64,000 nucleotides of DNA from Bacteroidota bacterium (GCA_023415495.1 JAEZKK010000024.1:1-64000); one strand, 5' to 3'. Positions 26,972-36,332 are shown, counted from the stretch's first letter. The notes: generated by a model from the letters alone, not told the origin. Numbers and translations are program-made.

Positions 26972-27078
26972 CGTTTTACTTGATAAAACGACTCGTTTTA
27001 CTTGATAAAACGGGTCGTATTACTTGATAATACACATCGTTTTACTTGATAAAACAAGTCGTATTACTTGATAAAACG
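26972..27078. repeat. Palindrome array D, five units, 22-bp period
   Basis: CGTTTTA-CTTGA-TAAAACG units have centres at 26981, 27003, 27025, 27047 and 27069, exactly 22 bp apart. The CTTGA middle never changes. Unit 3 has CGTATTA with TAATACA, changes in both arms that keep the pairing; units 4 and 5 carry single-arm changes. The intervening cores vary (ACT, GGT, CAT, AGT); AAAACGACTCGTTTT (26985-26999) is a perfect palindrome in the alternative register. It separates convergent genes. Confidence 0.93.
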
Positions 27079-27082
27079 AAAT

Positions 27083-28546
27083 CTAAGTCCCAGAATTGGG
27101 TTTTATTCCTGTTTTTATTAGAGATTTTAGGTCTTTAATATTAAATATATTAAATATTATGGAGAGGATAATTATTACTGATATTATCCCTGCTGAACTT
27201 AGAAGCCAAGAATGGATAATGCTTTTTATTATTAGGGCAAATCCAATTGAAAAGATAATAAAGAGGGAGATTTTTAAAATATATCGTGGATTAATCCTAA
27301 TATTAAAAAGCTTGATTGCTATTATAATCTGGAGAATTGAGGTAATACTTTGGGCAATTAAGGATGAATAAGCAGCTCCCAAGGCTTGGAATCGAGGGAT
27401 TAGAAATAGGTTGATTCCTATATTTAAAACCATCCCAAAAAAGGCTACAATATTGAGTTTCTTCATAGAATTATTAGCAGTTAATAAGGTGCCAAATATA
27501 TAAGTCATTGCTATTGGCATAAAACAAAGGGATAGTATCTTATAAACTTCTGCACTTTCATCTATATGTTTATTATATAAAATCTCCATTATCTCAAAGG
27601 AATAGAAATTGCTAATTATTGCGAAACCAAGGGTTAGAAGCAATAATAGATGGAAGGAAATCTTAATAATCGGAACTAATTCCCCCCTATTTTTAATTAG
27701 ATTTGCAAATAGAGGTAAAAGAATTATAGAGAATAAATAGGCTATCATATTCGCTGCATCGACCAAACGAAAGGCAGATGCATAAATACTCGATGCCTCT
27801 GCCCCATCGCTCGATAGTATTCTTTCTATCATTACAGAGTCTATTCTATTATAAAATGCCATTAATAGTACTAATAATGCGTAAGGATAAGAATCCTTAG
27901 CAATTTTAATTAGAAAAGCCAAGCTGAACTTAAGTCGGATAAATGAAGATTTCTTTATACATATTATTAGAGCAATTATAGTTGTAATAAGGTAGGAAAT
28001 AAACTGGGCATAGACGAAGTATTCGATTTTAAAAGGAGTTTTAAGGAAATTGGTCCAGAGCAAAATCGAGCAGATAACTACCATTAAAAACCTATCCATA
28101 ACTGAAAGTATGGAGTCGGTCTTAAACATTAATAGTCCTGAAATATTACTCCTTAAATACAGTAAAAGAGATGAAAGAACTTGGGAAAGGCTCATCCAAA
28201 ACAAGAGTTTTAGGGAGAAGGGATTATAACCAGCTATTATTGCAATAATAAAAATCAAAAGAATATAGACAGAAGATAAGAGGATTTTGATTGGAATAAT
28301 TCTTGAAAAATACTTATTTAGCAGTTGGGGGTATTGGGCAATTGTCCTATTATTATAGTTGGTAATTCCAAAATCGAGGATAATATTAAAGAGATAGGAG
28401 AAGTTTAAAAGGGCAAAATAAATACCATAATCCTCTGCTGGAAGGGCATTTTGCACACCTCTATCCACCCCAAGTATCCAAAAAGACTTGATAAGAAGAT
28501 TAAGTACAAGTAGAAAAAGCAAATTGGTTACGAAACGTTTCCTCAT
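27083..28546 (-). CDS. Oligosaccharide flippase (Wzx/MATE-like)
   Basis: A 487-residue inner-membrane protein with 12-14 hydrophobic helices across its length. The opening stretch LLIKSFWILGVDRGVQNALPAEDYGIYFALLNFSYLFNIILDFGITNYNNRTIAQ-like sequence is typical of polysaccharide-biosynthesis flippases of the MOP superfamily. It likely moves lipid-linked glycan units across the membrane. It is divergent from the glycosyltransferase and MurF genes. The very 3' end abuts array D by 5 bp. Confidence 0.87.
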   Translation of the reverse strand: MRKRFVTNLLFLLVLNLLIKSFWILGVDRGVQNALPAEDYGIYFALLNFSYLFNIILDFGITNYNNRTIAQYPQLLNKYFSRIIPIKILLSSVYILLIFIIAIIAGYNPFSLKLLFWMSLSQVLSSLLLYLRSNISGLLMFKTDSILSVMDRFLMVVICSILLWTNFLKTPFKIEYFVYAQFISYLITTIIALIICIKKSSFIRLKFSLAFLIKIAKDSYPYALLVLLMAFYNRIDSVMIERILSSDGAEASSIYASAFRLVDAANMIAYLFSIILLPLFANLIKNRGELVPIIKISFHLLLLLTLGFAIISNFYSFEIMEILYNKHIDESAEVYKILSLCFMPIAMTYIFGTLLTANNSMKKLNIVAFFGMVLNIGINLFLIPRFQALGAAYSSLIAQSITSILQIIIAIKLFNIRINPRYILKISLFIIFSIGFALIIKSIIHSWLLSSAGIISVIIILSIIFNIFNIKDLKSLIKTGIKPNSGT

Positions 28547-28563
28547 GTATTTATTTTAGTTTC

Positions 28564-28594
28564 CAAAGGTAATTGATAATAATAATAAGTGCAA
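28564..28594 (-). promoter_or_regulatory. Promoter of the flippase gene
   Basis: On the coding strand, TTG (28594-28592), 20 bp, TACCTTTG (28571-28564): a good consensus, 17 bp from the ATG. Confidence 0.65.
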
Positions 28595-28632
28595 AAATAA
28601 TGATTAAAACCTAATGGTAGTAATTTATTTTG

Positions 28633-28640
28633 TATTTTTG
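28633..28640 (+). promoter_or_regulatory. -7 box of GT4-murF-anmK
   Basis: TATTTTTG lies 35 bp before the GTG start of the glycosyltransferase; no clear -33 element. Confidence 0.5.
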
Positions 28641-28675
28641 CTAATAATTATCTCATAACAAAAACCCATAAAGAA

Positions 28676-29809
28676 GTGAGAATAGCTGTAAACACCAGAT
28701 TATTATTAGCAAATAAGCTTGATGGTATAGGATATTTTACCTATAAGTTGCTTGAGAATATGTGTAAAAACCATCCCCAGGACGAATTTATTTTCTTTTT
28801 TGACCGTCCTTTTGATAAGGAGTTTATTTTCTCTGAAAATGTGATTCCAGTAGTAATACCATGCCAAACACGTCATCCCCTGCTTTGGAGACTTTATTTT
28901 CAATATCTAATTCCTAAGTATTTGAAGAAGTATAAGGCAGACTTGTTTTTTTCTCCTGATGGTTTTATTCCTAAGAATATCAATATTCCTATTATAAATA
29001 CCATCCACGATCTAAACTATGTACATCAACCTCAATATATTGAAAACCCCTCTCACAGAAGATATCTTCTAAAGGAATTTCCTGTTTTTGCCCGTAAAAG
29101 CGATTTACTTATCACTGTTTCGGAGTTCTCCAAGAGGGATATTATAGAGCTTTACGATATTCATCATAATAAGATTGAGGTTGTTTTCAATGCGGCAAAC
29201 GAGGCTTATTATCCATTAGAAGAAGAAGAAAAGACAAGGTATAAGAATAGTTTGACCCAGGGAAGGGATTATTTTTACTTTGTTGGGAGCATTCATAAGA
29301 GGAAGAATCTTGGGAATTTATTTAAGGCTTTTGACCTTTTTAAGGAAGAAACAAAGAGCGATGTTATGCTTATTATTGTAGGAGAAAAGCGTGATTGGGA
29401 AGGAGAATTGGAAGGGATATTCAAAAAAATGAAGCATAAAAAAGATGTAATCCTAACTGGAAGATTAGATGCAAAGGAAATCAATAAGGTATCTAATTCC
29501 GCCTTAGCCCTTGCCTTTGTATCACAGTTTGAAGGCTTTGGTATTCCTATTGTAGAGGCATTTGCAGCAGGTTGTCCGGTAATTACTTCCAATACTACTT
29601 CTATGCCAGAGGTTGCAGGCGATGCTGCGATATATTGCGACCCGTTTTTAGTTGCAAGTATTGCGGAGGCTATGGAAAAAATATATACTCAACCAAGTTT
29701 AATTAATAAGTTAAGAGATAAAGGATTTGAGCAAAATAAGAAATTTTCTTGGGAAAAATCATCAGAAAGACTATGGAATTCAATAGAAAAAACAATGAAC
29801 TTAGTATAG
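28676..29809 (+). CDS. GT4-family glycosyltransferase
   Basis: A 377-residue GT-B fold enzyme. N-terminal features are MRIAVNTRLLLANKLDGIGYFTYKLLE; the donor half has FYFVGSIHKRKNLGNLFKAF and the E-x7-E type motif SQFEGFGIPIVEAFAAGCPVITSN. It probably adds a sugar to a surface glycan, in line with the flippase opposite. The start is GTG (28676); no ATG fits. Its last 37 bp overlap the start of murF, so the two are likely translationally coupled. Confidence 0.87.
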   Translation: MRIAVNTRLLLANKLDGIGYFTYKLLENMCKNHPQDEFIFFFDRPFDKEFIFSENVIPVVIPCQTRHPLLWRLYFQYLIPKYLKKYKADLFFSPDGFIPKNINIPIINTIHDLNYVHQPQYIENPSHRRYLLKEFPVFARKSDLLITVSEFSKRDIIELYDIHHNKIEVVFNAANEAYYPLEEEEKTRYKNSLTQGRDYFYFVGSIHKRKNLGNLFKAFDLFKEETKSDVMLIIVGEKRDWEGELEGIFKKMKHKKDVILTGRLDAKEINKVSNSALALAFVSQFEGFGIPIVEAFAAGCPVITSNTTSMPEVAGDAAIYCDPFLVASIAEAMEKIYTQPSLINKLRDKGFEQNKKFSWEKSSERLWNSIEKTMNLV

Positions 29810-31068
29810 AGGATATCTATAAAATATATTTAGAAAACCCTAATATTACAACTGACTCAAGAAGTCCTATTAATAATAGTATATTCTTTGCCCTTAAGGG
29901 AGAGAACTTTAATGGGAATGGTTTTGCATTAAATGCGTTGGAGAATGGAGCCTCTTACTCTATTATTGATGAAAAAGAATATTATATAGATTTCAGAACA
30001 ATATTGGTTGATAATGTATTAAAAACCTTACAAAACCTCTCTAATCATCATAGAAGACAGTTTCCAAAGCTGAAATTAATTGCAATAACCGGTACAAATG
30101 GTAAGACAACTACCAAGGAATTATCCTATGCTGTCCTGTCTCAAAACTATAATTGTATAGCTACTCAGGGGAATTTCAATAATCATATAGGGCTTCCTCT
30201 AACTCTTTTAAGAATTAGAAAAGATACGGAAATTGCAATAATAGAAATGGGAGCTAACCATATTGGGGAGATAGATAAGCTTTGTAGGATAGCTCAACCT
30301 GAGTATGGTCTTATTACAAATATTGGTAAAGCACATCTTGAGGGCTTTCTTAGCTTTGAGAATATTGTGAAAACCAAGACGGAGCTATTTCGTTACCTTG
30401 ATAAAAAAGACCATTATCCAATAATTAATATGGATGATTCCTCTTTGGAAAACTATTCTAAAACACATAGGAACAAAGCTTATACATATAAGACTAAGGG
30501 GATTTTCGATTATGATACTGCCTGTATTGAGTTTGAAAACAATATTGTTAATTCCAATTTAATCGGTCATTATAATAATCAAAACCTTATGGCAGCAATG
30601 ACTTTAGGAAGTATTTTTTCAGTAGAGACTTCTAAAAGCATTAAGGCTATAAATGAATTTTACCCAAGTAATCATCGTTCTCAAATCAAGAAGACTGATA
30701 ATAATACCCTTATTTTAGATTGCTATAATGCCAATCCAACAAGTGTAGAGCTTGCTATCTTAGAATTTAGAAATGAGAAAAACCTTGATAAAGTCCTATG
30801 TTTAGGAGCTATGAGGGAATTAGGAAAGGACTCTAAGAGCGAACATAATAGGATAATAGAGATTATAAAAGAAATTGGTTTTAACTCAGTTTTCCTTGTT
30901 GGTGAAGAGTTTAAGGAAACAAATTACCATGAAATTAATAATGCAATATGGTTTGAAACCTCAAAAGAATTGAAAAAATACTTGGTAAATAATCCTATAA
31001 AAGAGAGTAAGATACTAATTAAGGGCTCAAGAACCACTAAGATGGAGGAGATTGAGGATGCTTTATAA
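29773..31068 (+). CDS. murF: UDP-N-acetylmuramoyl-tripeptide-D-alanyl-D-alanine ligase
   Basis: The last cytoplasmic ligase of peptidoglycan precursor synthesis. It joins D-Ala-D-Ala to UDP-MurNAc-tripeptide. With the ATG at 29773 it has 431 residues, normal for MurF. The N-domain motif TDSR...FFALKGENFNG (uridine site), the ATP loop ITGTNGKTTTKE (about residue 105), EMGANHIGEI, and the C-domain YNANPTS and LGAMRELG motifs are all visible. An in-frame TTG at 29749 is less likely. It overlaps the next gene, anmK, by 11 bp. Confidence 0.95.
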   Translation: MEFNRKNNELSIEDIYKIYLENPNITTDSRSPINNSIFFALKGENFNGNGFALNALENGASYSIIDEKEYYIDFRTILVDNVLKTLQNLSNHHRRQFPKLKLIAITGTNGKTTTKELSYAVLSQNYNCIATQGNFNNHIGLPLTLLRIRKDTEIAIIEMGANHIGEIDKLCRIAQPEYGLITNIGKAHLEGFLSFENIVKTKTELFRYLDKKDHYPIINMDDSSLENYSKTHRNKAYTYKTKGIFDYDTACIEFENNIVNSNLIGHYNNQNLMAAMTLGSIFSVETSKSIKAINEFYPSNHRSQIKKTDNNTLILDCYNANPTSVELAILEFRNEKNLDKVLCLGAMRELGKDSKSEHNRIIEIIKEIGFNSVFLVGEEFKETNYHEINNAIWFETSKELKKYLVNNPIKESKILIKGSRTTKMEEIEDAL

Positions 31069-32098
31069 ATGTATTGGACTAATGTCTGGAACATCTTTAG
31101 ATGGTTTGGATATAGCATATTGTGAGTTTAATTATCAAGAGAATAAATGGAATTATTCAATTAAACATTGCAGAAACATCCCTTATAATAATAAGATTCG
31201 AGATAGATTAATTGAGGCAGAAAATACAAGTTCCTTGGAATTTGTCAAGATTGATAAGGAGTTTGGAGTCTTTCTTGGAGAAAAAACTAAGGAATTTATT
31301 GATGATTATAAGCTTGAAGTAGATTTTATTTCTTCTCATGGTCAGACCATATTCCACCAACCAAACATTAACCTTACGACCCAAATTGGAGATATTAATT
31401 CAATTGCTTCAATAACTAATACCAAAACAATAGGTGATTTTAGGAGAAAAGACCTTGCATTAAAGGGTCAGGGAGCTCCCCTTGTACCTATTGGTGATAG
31501 ACTTTTATTCTCCTCCTACCCCTATTGTCTTAATCTTGGAGGTTTCTCAAATATTTCTTTTGAAAAGAAAGATAAGAGAATTGCCTACGATATTTGTCCT
31601 GTAAATATTGTTTTAAATTCTTTAGCTCAAAGAGAAGGAAAGCCCTATGATAAGGATGGGGAAATGGCAAAGCAAGGGAATATTAATTCTGAATTATTAG
31701 AAAAGCTAAACTCATTAGAATACTATAAACTACAAGATAAAAAGTCATTAGGCAAAGAATGGGTATTGGAAAACATCTTCCCTCTCTTAGCCTCTTATGA
31801 TATTAGTAATTTAGATTTAATCTCTACCTATACTAATCATATTGCTATTCAAATTGCTAATAATATTAATGGAGATGTATTAATCACAGGTGGGGGTGCA
31901 TATAATAAGTATTTAATATCCCTGATACAAGATAAGATTAATTCAAAAATCACTATTCCCGATAGTATTATTATAGATTATAAGGAAGCATTAATTTTTG
32001 CTTTTCTTGGGGTTTTAAGATTAAGAGAAGAGATAAACTGTCTAAGTTCTGTTACAGGAGCTATTAAAGATTCCTGTATTGGAAGTATAGTCTTATAA
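31058..32098 (+). CDS. anmK: Anhydro-N-acetylmuramic acid kinase
   Basis: Cell-wall recycling: ATP-dependent hydrolysis and phosphorylation of 1,6-anhydro-MurNAc to MurNAc-6-phosphate. The hallmark GLMSGTSLDGLDIAYCEF is at residues 7-24; the catalytic region GDFRRKDLALKGQGAPLVP and the sugar-binding DIGQTIFHQ-like SHGQTIFHQ are present. The 346 residues from the ATG at 31058 fit; an in-frame TTG two codons earlier is also open. It completes a murF-anmK pair. Only 10 bp separate it from the convergent sigma-54 activator gene. Confidence 0.94.
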   Translation: MLYKCIGLMSGTSLDGLDIAYCEFNYQENKWNYSIKHCRNIPYNNKIRDRLIEAENTSSLEFVKIDKEFGVFLGEKTKEFIDDYKLEVDFISSHGQTIFHQPNINLTTQIGDINSIASITNTKTIGDFRRKDLALKGQGAPLVPIGDRLLFSSYPYCLNLGGFSNISFEKKDKRIAYDICPVNIVLNSLAQREGKPYDKDGEMAKQGNINSELLEKLNSLEYYKLQDKKSLGKEWVLENIFPLLASYDISNLDLISTYTNHIAIQIANNINGDVLITGGGAYNKYLISLIQDKINSKITIPDSIIIDYKEALIFAFLGVLRLREEINCLSSVTGAIKDSCIGSIVL

Positions 32099-32108
32099 TA
32101 TAAAAATA

Positions 32109-33455
32109 CTATTCTATTGGTTTAATTAATCCTGATTTCATCATATCGTAAATCTTAGTCTTTCCTATTCCAAGCTTATTTGCGACAAATCTTACCTTAT
32201 AATTGTACTTCTTTAGATAATATTCGATTATCATAATCTCGTATTCCTGCATGGTTCTTTCTTTAAATAAGAAATTATCATCAACTTTATCTGTTTTGAT
32301 TGATAGATTTTCAGGATAAATTACTTGACCATCTGTCATTACAATTGCAAGTTCAATAATTGCTCTTAGCTCACGCACATTTCCAGGGAATGAATAGTTT
32401 AAAAGGGTATCTTTTGCAATTTGACTAAAGGTTTTTAGTGGTTTTTTATTCTTTCTGCAAAAATCAAATATAAATTTCTCTGCAAGTTTTATTATGTCTT
32501 CTCCTCTTTCTCTTAAAGGTGGAAGCATTATAGGAAGCCCTATCAATCTATAAAACAAATCCTCTCTAAAATTCCCTTTCTCAACTTCTGCTTTTAAATC
32601 CTTATGTGTTGCTGATATTACTCTAACATCTACTTTAATATTTCCATTCCCCCCTACCCTTGTAATCTCTCCCTCTTGCAAGACTCTTAATAGTTTTGCT
32701 TGCATTCTCAAATCCATATCTCCTATTTCATCCAAAAACAATGTACCTCCTGATGCCTCCTCAAAGAATCCTAACTTTCTATTAACCGCACCTGTAAAAG
32801 CTCCCTTTTCATGTCCAAAATAAGCAGATTCCATTAATTCGGAAGGGATAGCACTTACATTCACAGCAACCATTTTTTTGTTCCATCGTTGAGAATTATG
32901 ATGAATATACTTAGCCACAACCTCTTTCCCTGTACCTGTTTCCCCAAATATTGTAACATTTATATCATTTTGAGAGGCCTTATCCATAAAGTTCTTTACT
33001 ATCTTCATATTTTCAGAAGTAGAGACAAACTCTTCAATAAACTGAGACTTAATATGTGATTTTTTTAAATCTCTTACATGAGATTGGAAATTCTGATTCT
33101 TGTAGATTACAGATATTCTATTCCAAATTGTATCTAATAGAGTTGAATTATTCTTTACAACATCTACAATATGCTCATCAAATAAATAAGGTCTATAATC
33201 AATTTCGTTGTCCTGACTTATAACATGAATAAACTTAGTGTTATTGAAATTGGTGTTTAGCAAATCAATACATTCCGATGTTTTTATAACATCAAAATCG
33301 TAACAAAGGATAACAGTATCAGTTATTATATCCTTTTGAGCCAAAAAGGATTCCACTCCGTAGAAAGGAATTGATTCCCATTCTGGATTCAAATTCAAAT
33401 GATAAACTATTCTTTTAACTAAGTTCTCATCATCAGAAACCACGTAAATCCTCAT
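32109..33455 (-). CDS. Sigma-54-dependent transcriptional activator (NtrC-like)
   Basis: A 448-residue activator. Residues 1-125 have a receiver-like strand pattern (MRIYVVSDDENLVKRIV) but no convincing phosphoacceptor or switch Lys, so it may be a pseudo-receiver. The AAA+ domain has Walker A GETGTGKE, the sigma-54 contact loop GAFTGA, and Walker B GGTLFLDEIGDM. The C-terminus is a Fis-type helix-turn-helix (VRFVANKLGIGKTKIYDMM). It implies RpoN in this organism. The ATG at 33455 is preferred over an upstream TTG, which lies inside the promoter box. Targets are unknown. Confidence 0.92.
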   Translation of the reverse strand: MRIYVVSDDENLVKRIVYHLNLNPEWESIPFYGVESFLAQKDIITDTVILCYDFDVIKTSECIDLLNTNFNNTKFIHVISQDNEIDYRPYLFDEHIVDVVKNNSTLLDTIWNRISVIYKNQNFQSHVRDLKKSHIKSQFIEEFVSTSENMKIVKNFMDKASQNDINVTIFGETGTGKEVVAKYIHHNSQRWNKKMVAVNVSAIPSELMESAYFGHEKGAFTGAVNRKLGFFEEASGGTLFLDEIGDMDLRMQAKLLRVLQEGEITRVGGNGNIKVDVRVISATHKDLKAEVEKGNFREDLFYRLIGLPIMLPPLRERGEDIIKLAEKFIFDFCRKNKKPLKTFSQIAKDTLLNYSFPGNVRELRAIIELAIVMTDGQVIYPENLSIKTDKVDDNFLFKERTMQEYEIMIIEYYLKKYNYKVRFVANKLGIGKTKIYDMMKSGLIKPIE

Positions 33456-33485
33456 AATAATATCTTTTTTATTCCTATTATGGGA

Positions 33486-33493
33486 CAAAGATA
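33486..33493 (-). promoter_or_regulatory. -7 box of the sigma-54 activator gene
   Basis: CAAAGATA on the top strand reads TATCTTTG on the coding strand, 30 bp before the ATG at 33455; this decides the start codon choice. Confidence 0.55.
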
Positions 33494-33649
33494 ATCAATT
33501 TTCTTTAATAAAATCTCTTTTTGCTTTCATTCAATCTTTAAATATTTTTTAATACAAAGAATCTCAAAACATAAAGGCAAGTGATTAAATAAGCGAAGAA
33601 AAAACACTTAAAAAACAGCAAATTTCATCCACAAATCAAATATTTTTCC

Positions 33650-33873
33650 TATCTTTGCATATGCAAGTGAATAATCTCTTTAATTCCGAAGAAAATCACT
33701 ATAAATTTATAAACTACATTATAGTAGCTACCATAATAAGAATGAAACGCCGAAAAAATACTTTGTTTCGCCATAACAATACTTTTAAATGGCGTTTCGT
33801 TAGATTTTTCCTTGATATTATTTAAAAAAAAAAGCAAGAGCGAGAAACTCTTCCTCGCCCTTGCTTTTTTTTT
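33650..33873 (+). ncRNA. Candidate small RNA or small-protein gene
   Basis: A TATCTTTG box (33650-33657) and a strong terminator (33824-33873) delimit a transcript of about 210 nt. Inside, GAAACGCC (33744-33751) can pair with GGCGTTTC (33791-33798), and CGCCAT (33769-33774) with ATGGCG (33789-33794) as an alternative. A 54-codon frame (33661-33825, MQVNNLFNSEEN..., rich in Arg and Lys) spans the unit, but its ATG is only 4 bp after the box, so it would be leaderless or partly upstream of +1; RNA is therefore the preferred reading. The rest of the 33456-33902 gap holds nothing recognisable. Confidence 0.35.
33824..33873. terminator. Bidirectional terminator
   Basis: GCAAGAGCGAG (33834-33844) pairs with CTCGCCCTTGC (33854-33864), one mismatch, 9-nt loop, with ten A before and nine T after. 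It serves the phosphate-transporter gene on the minus strand and any transcript from 33650 on the plus strand. Confidence 0.9.
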
Positions 33874-33902
33874 ACTTGAATTATCAAGTTTAAATAAGAC
33901 TA

Positions 33903-36122
33903 TTAATTCTCTGTAATAAAATCTCTTTGAGCTTTTAATAGATTAAGGGTTTGTAGTACAAGATTTTTATTTTCATTTAAAAGTGCAAGATAAAGAATAG
34001 CATTCCTCGTACTTTCATCTTCTTTCTTAATCCTTCTTACTTCATTCTTTCTTGCTTCATTAAGCAGATAAATAACCTCTTGCTGTTTTTCAATTATCCT
34101 TGGCATTTGTGCAAAATCATTATTACTAATTGCTTCAAGATTCATTTCAAAATATTCGTAAGTTATTGCATTTATTCTTTCTAATTCTTCAACCTGAACA
34201 ACACTTAAACCTTTGTGTTGATTGTTTATATGTTCAAACGAAGGACGTGTTATATAAGAAAGTGAATGAGCAATTTCTCTAAGATAATCTATAACTTGAA
34301 CATAATAATGACCTGTACTAATAGCCTCTTCTGAAAACTGATTAAGCGTTGCATAAACTTGCTGTTTCATAAGTTTAGCATGATCTGTAAATACATCCAT
34401 TCTGTCATTAAGTGATTTTAATAACTTTCTGTCTTCTGTATTTAAGCCTATTATTGTTTGAGAATAAATATCTTTAATAGTATATACACCATCCTTAATA
34501 TCGTCAATACATCTATCCATTATCTCCTTTTGGCTACCAGCACATTTAAATACTAAATCTTTATTTTTCTTTTCTCTTTTCGTATGAAGTTTCTTAGATT
34601 TAATCATTAAATAGATTGCGATAATTACCATAATCCCAATACCCCAAAAACCTCCTAAAAGACATATTGAAGCAACGATTGCAGAAGCAATAAAGGCAAT
34701 TAAAGCTGTTATAAACCATCCTCCAATAACTGTTAATACTCCCGTTACTCTATATACAGCAGATTCTCTTCCCCATGCTTTATCGGAAAGTGATGTACCC
34801 ATTGCAACCATAAATGTAACGTATGTTGTAGAAAGAGGAAGTTTTAGAGATGTTGCTGAAGCAATAAGTATTGAAGCTGTTGTAAGATTAACAGATGCTC
34901 TAATTAAGTCAAAAGAAGGTTGATTTTGTATTTCAGCAGCATAAGTTGTTTTCCTAAATCTTCTTTCTATAAAGCTATTCAATCGTCTTGGGAACATTGA
35001 AGTAAGATTATTGCCCATATTTCTTACATTTCTAACAATAGCTCTTGATAAAGGAGTAGAACCAAATCTTTCAACTCCCGCATTTTGGTTTGCAAGATTG
35101 ATTTCAGTCTCCGATACAGTCATTGCTTTCTTAGAAGTCCATAGTGTAATAACCATAACAATACCAGCTGCAATCAGGATTAATGGTGAAGTCTGAACAG
35201 CTCCATTCAAACTACCCATCATCATATTTTTATCACCCCCTTGTTCTAAAAGGAAATTATAAGAATCTAATCCTGCAACAGAAACACCAATAAAATTCAC
35301 CAAGTCATTACCCGCAAAAGCAAGAGCGAGAGCAAAGGTTCCCATTAGTACAATTCCTTTAAGAATATTAACTTTTGTGTATAGAATTAAAAATTGGAAA
35401 ATTAAAGTAATAACAGCAAAAGAAACAAATAATATCATTTTTGTATGATTGTTAATATAATCAATAATTTCAGGAGAAGATATACTTGAATCCTTTAAAC
35501 CTTTCATTACAATAAAATAAAGAATTGCAGTAAAGGAAAACCCTCCCCAAAGGGCTCCAAAATACTTATAACTCCTTGTATAATTAAATGAGAATAACAA
35601 TCTTGCTAAAAATTGGACTATTGTACCTACAGTAAAAGCAATAACAACAGATATCAATATTCCTGAAATTATAGTTAACGCCTTAGCTGTATTAATATAC
35701 TTACTTAACTCATCTATTGAATTACCTTGAGTTACAATTGCAATTATCGAAACCATTACAGCAGCACCAAGCAACTCGAAAACAAGAGATACAGTAGTTG
35801 AAGTTGGCATCCCTAATGTATTAAAGAAGTCTAAGAGTAGAACATCTGTTATCATTACTGCTAAAAATACAATAATAATTTGTTCAAAACTTAACATAGA
35901 GGGATTAAAAACTCCACTTCTTGCAACTTCCATCATACCAGATGAAAATGTAGCTCCAATCAATATACCTAAAGAGGCAATTATCATAATAACATATCTT
36001 GGAGCTGCCTTTGAGCCAATAGATGAATTTAAAAAATTAACTGCGTCATTACTAACTCCAACAGTTAAATCAAATACTGCAAATAAAATTAAAAGAATGA
36101 CAATAATTAAATATGGATCCAT
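33903..36122 (-). CDS. Pit-family inorganic phosphate transporter fused to a PhoU-like domain
   Basis: A 739-residue protein. About residues 1-510 are a Pit/PHO4 permease with two inverted halves: FDLTVGVSNDAVNFLNSSIGS near the N-terminus and FAGNDLVNFIGVSVAGLDSY in the middle carry the two ND motifs, and LKLPLSTTYVTFMVAMGTSL matches the family. It probably imports phosphate with H+ or Na+. Residues ~520-739 are helical and PhoU-like, probably a cytoplasmic regulator; in many bacteria this is a separate PhoU-like protein next to Pit. A sigma-54 activator gene lies beside it but no -24/-12 site was checked decisively. Confidence 0.9.
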   Translation of the reverse strand: MDPYLIIVILLILFAVFDLTVGVSNDAVNFLNSSIGSKAAPRYVIMIIASLGILIGATFSSGMMEVARSGVFNPSMLSFEQIIIVFLAVMITDVLLLDFFNTLGMPTSTTVSLVFELLGAAVMVSIIAIVTQGNSIDELSKYINTAKALTIISGILISVVIAFTVGTIVQFLARLLFSFNYTRSYKYFGALWGGFSFTAILYFIVMKGLKDSSISSPEIIDYINNHTKMILFVSFAVITLIFQFLILYTKVNILKGIVLMGTFALALAFAGNDLVNFIGVSVAGLDSYNFLLEQGGDKNMMMGSLNGAVQTSPLILIAAGIVMVITLWTSKKAMTVSETEINLANQNAGVERFGSTPLSRAIVRNVRNMGNNLTSMFPRRLNSFIERRFRKTTYAAEIQNQPSFDLIRASVNLTTASILIASATSLKLPLSTTYVTFMVAMGTSLSDKAWGRESAVYRVTGVLTVIGGWFITALIAFIASAIVASICLLGGFWGIGIMVIIAIYLMIKSKKLHTKREKKNKDLVFKCAGSQKEIMDRCIDDIKDGVYTIKDIYSQTIIGLNTEDRKLLKSLNDRMDVFTDHAKLMKQQVYATLNQFSEEAISTGHYYVQVIDYLREIAHSLSYITRPSFEHINNQHKGLSVVQVEELERINAITYEYFEMNLEAISNNDFAQMPRIIEKQQEVIYLLNEARKNEVRRIKKEDESTRNAILYLALLNENKNLVLQTLNLLKAQRDFITEN

Positions 36123-36169
36123 AGTAAAATAAATTGTTTAATGTTCTTTCTGACTAAGTAAATAAAGTG

Positions 36170-36177
36170 CAAAAGTA
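36170..36177 (-). promoter_or_regulatory. -7 box of the phosphate transporter gene
   Basis: CAAAAGTA on the top strand is TACTTTTG on the coding strand, 48 bp before the start codon. Confidence 0.5.
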
Positions 36178-36324
36178 TAATAAACGAGTTTTAGAGGTAT
36201 TACCTTAATATTATCTGTATATTAATTTAATGTTAAGCCATATTCTTTTATTTTTCAGTAAGTTTATCATACGTCAATATTCTATCATTAATATATCTGC
36301 AACTCTCTATTAAGGAAAAATGTG

Positions 36325-36332
36325 TATTTTTG
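36325..36332 (+). promoter_or_regulatory. -7 box of the 187-residue barrel gene
   Basis: TATTTTTG lies 22 bp before the ATG at 36354, ruling out the in-frame TTG at 36330 as start. Confidence 0.5.

Noticed and set aside
33649..33837. A 62-codon minus-strand frame
   Set aside because: It lies over the hairpin and terminator region, reads low-complexity sequence and has no promoter or recognisable content.
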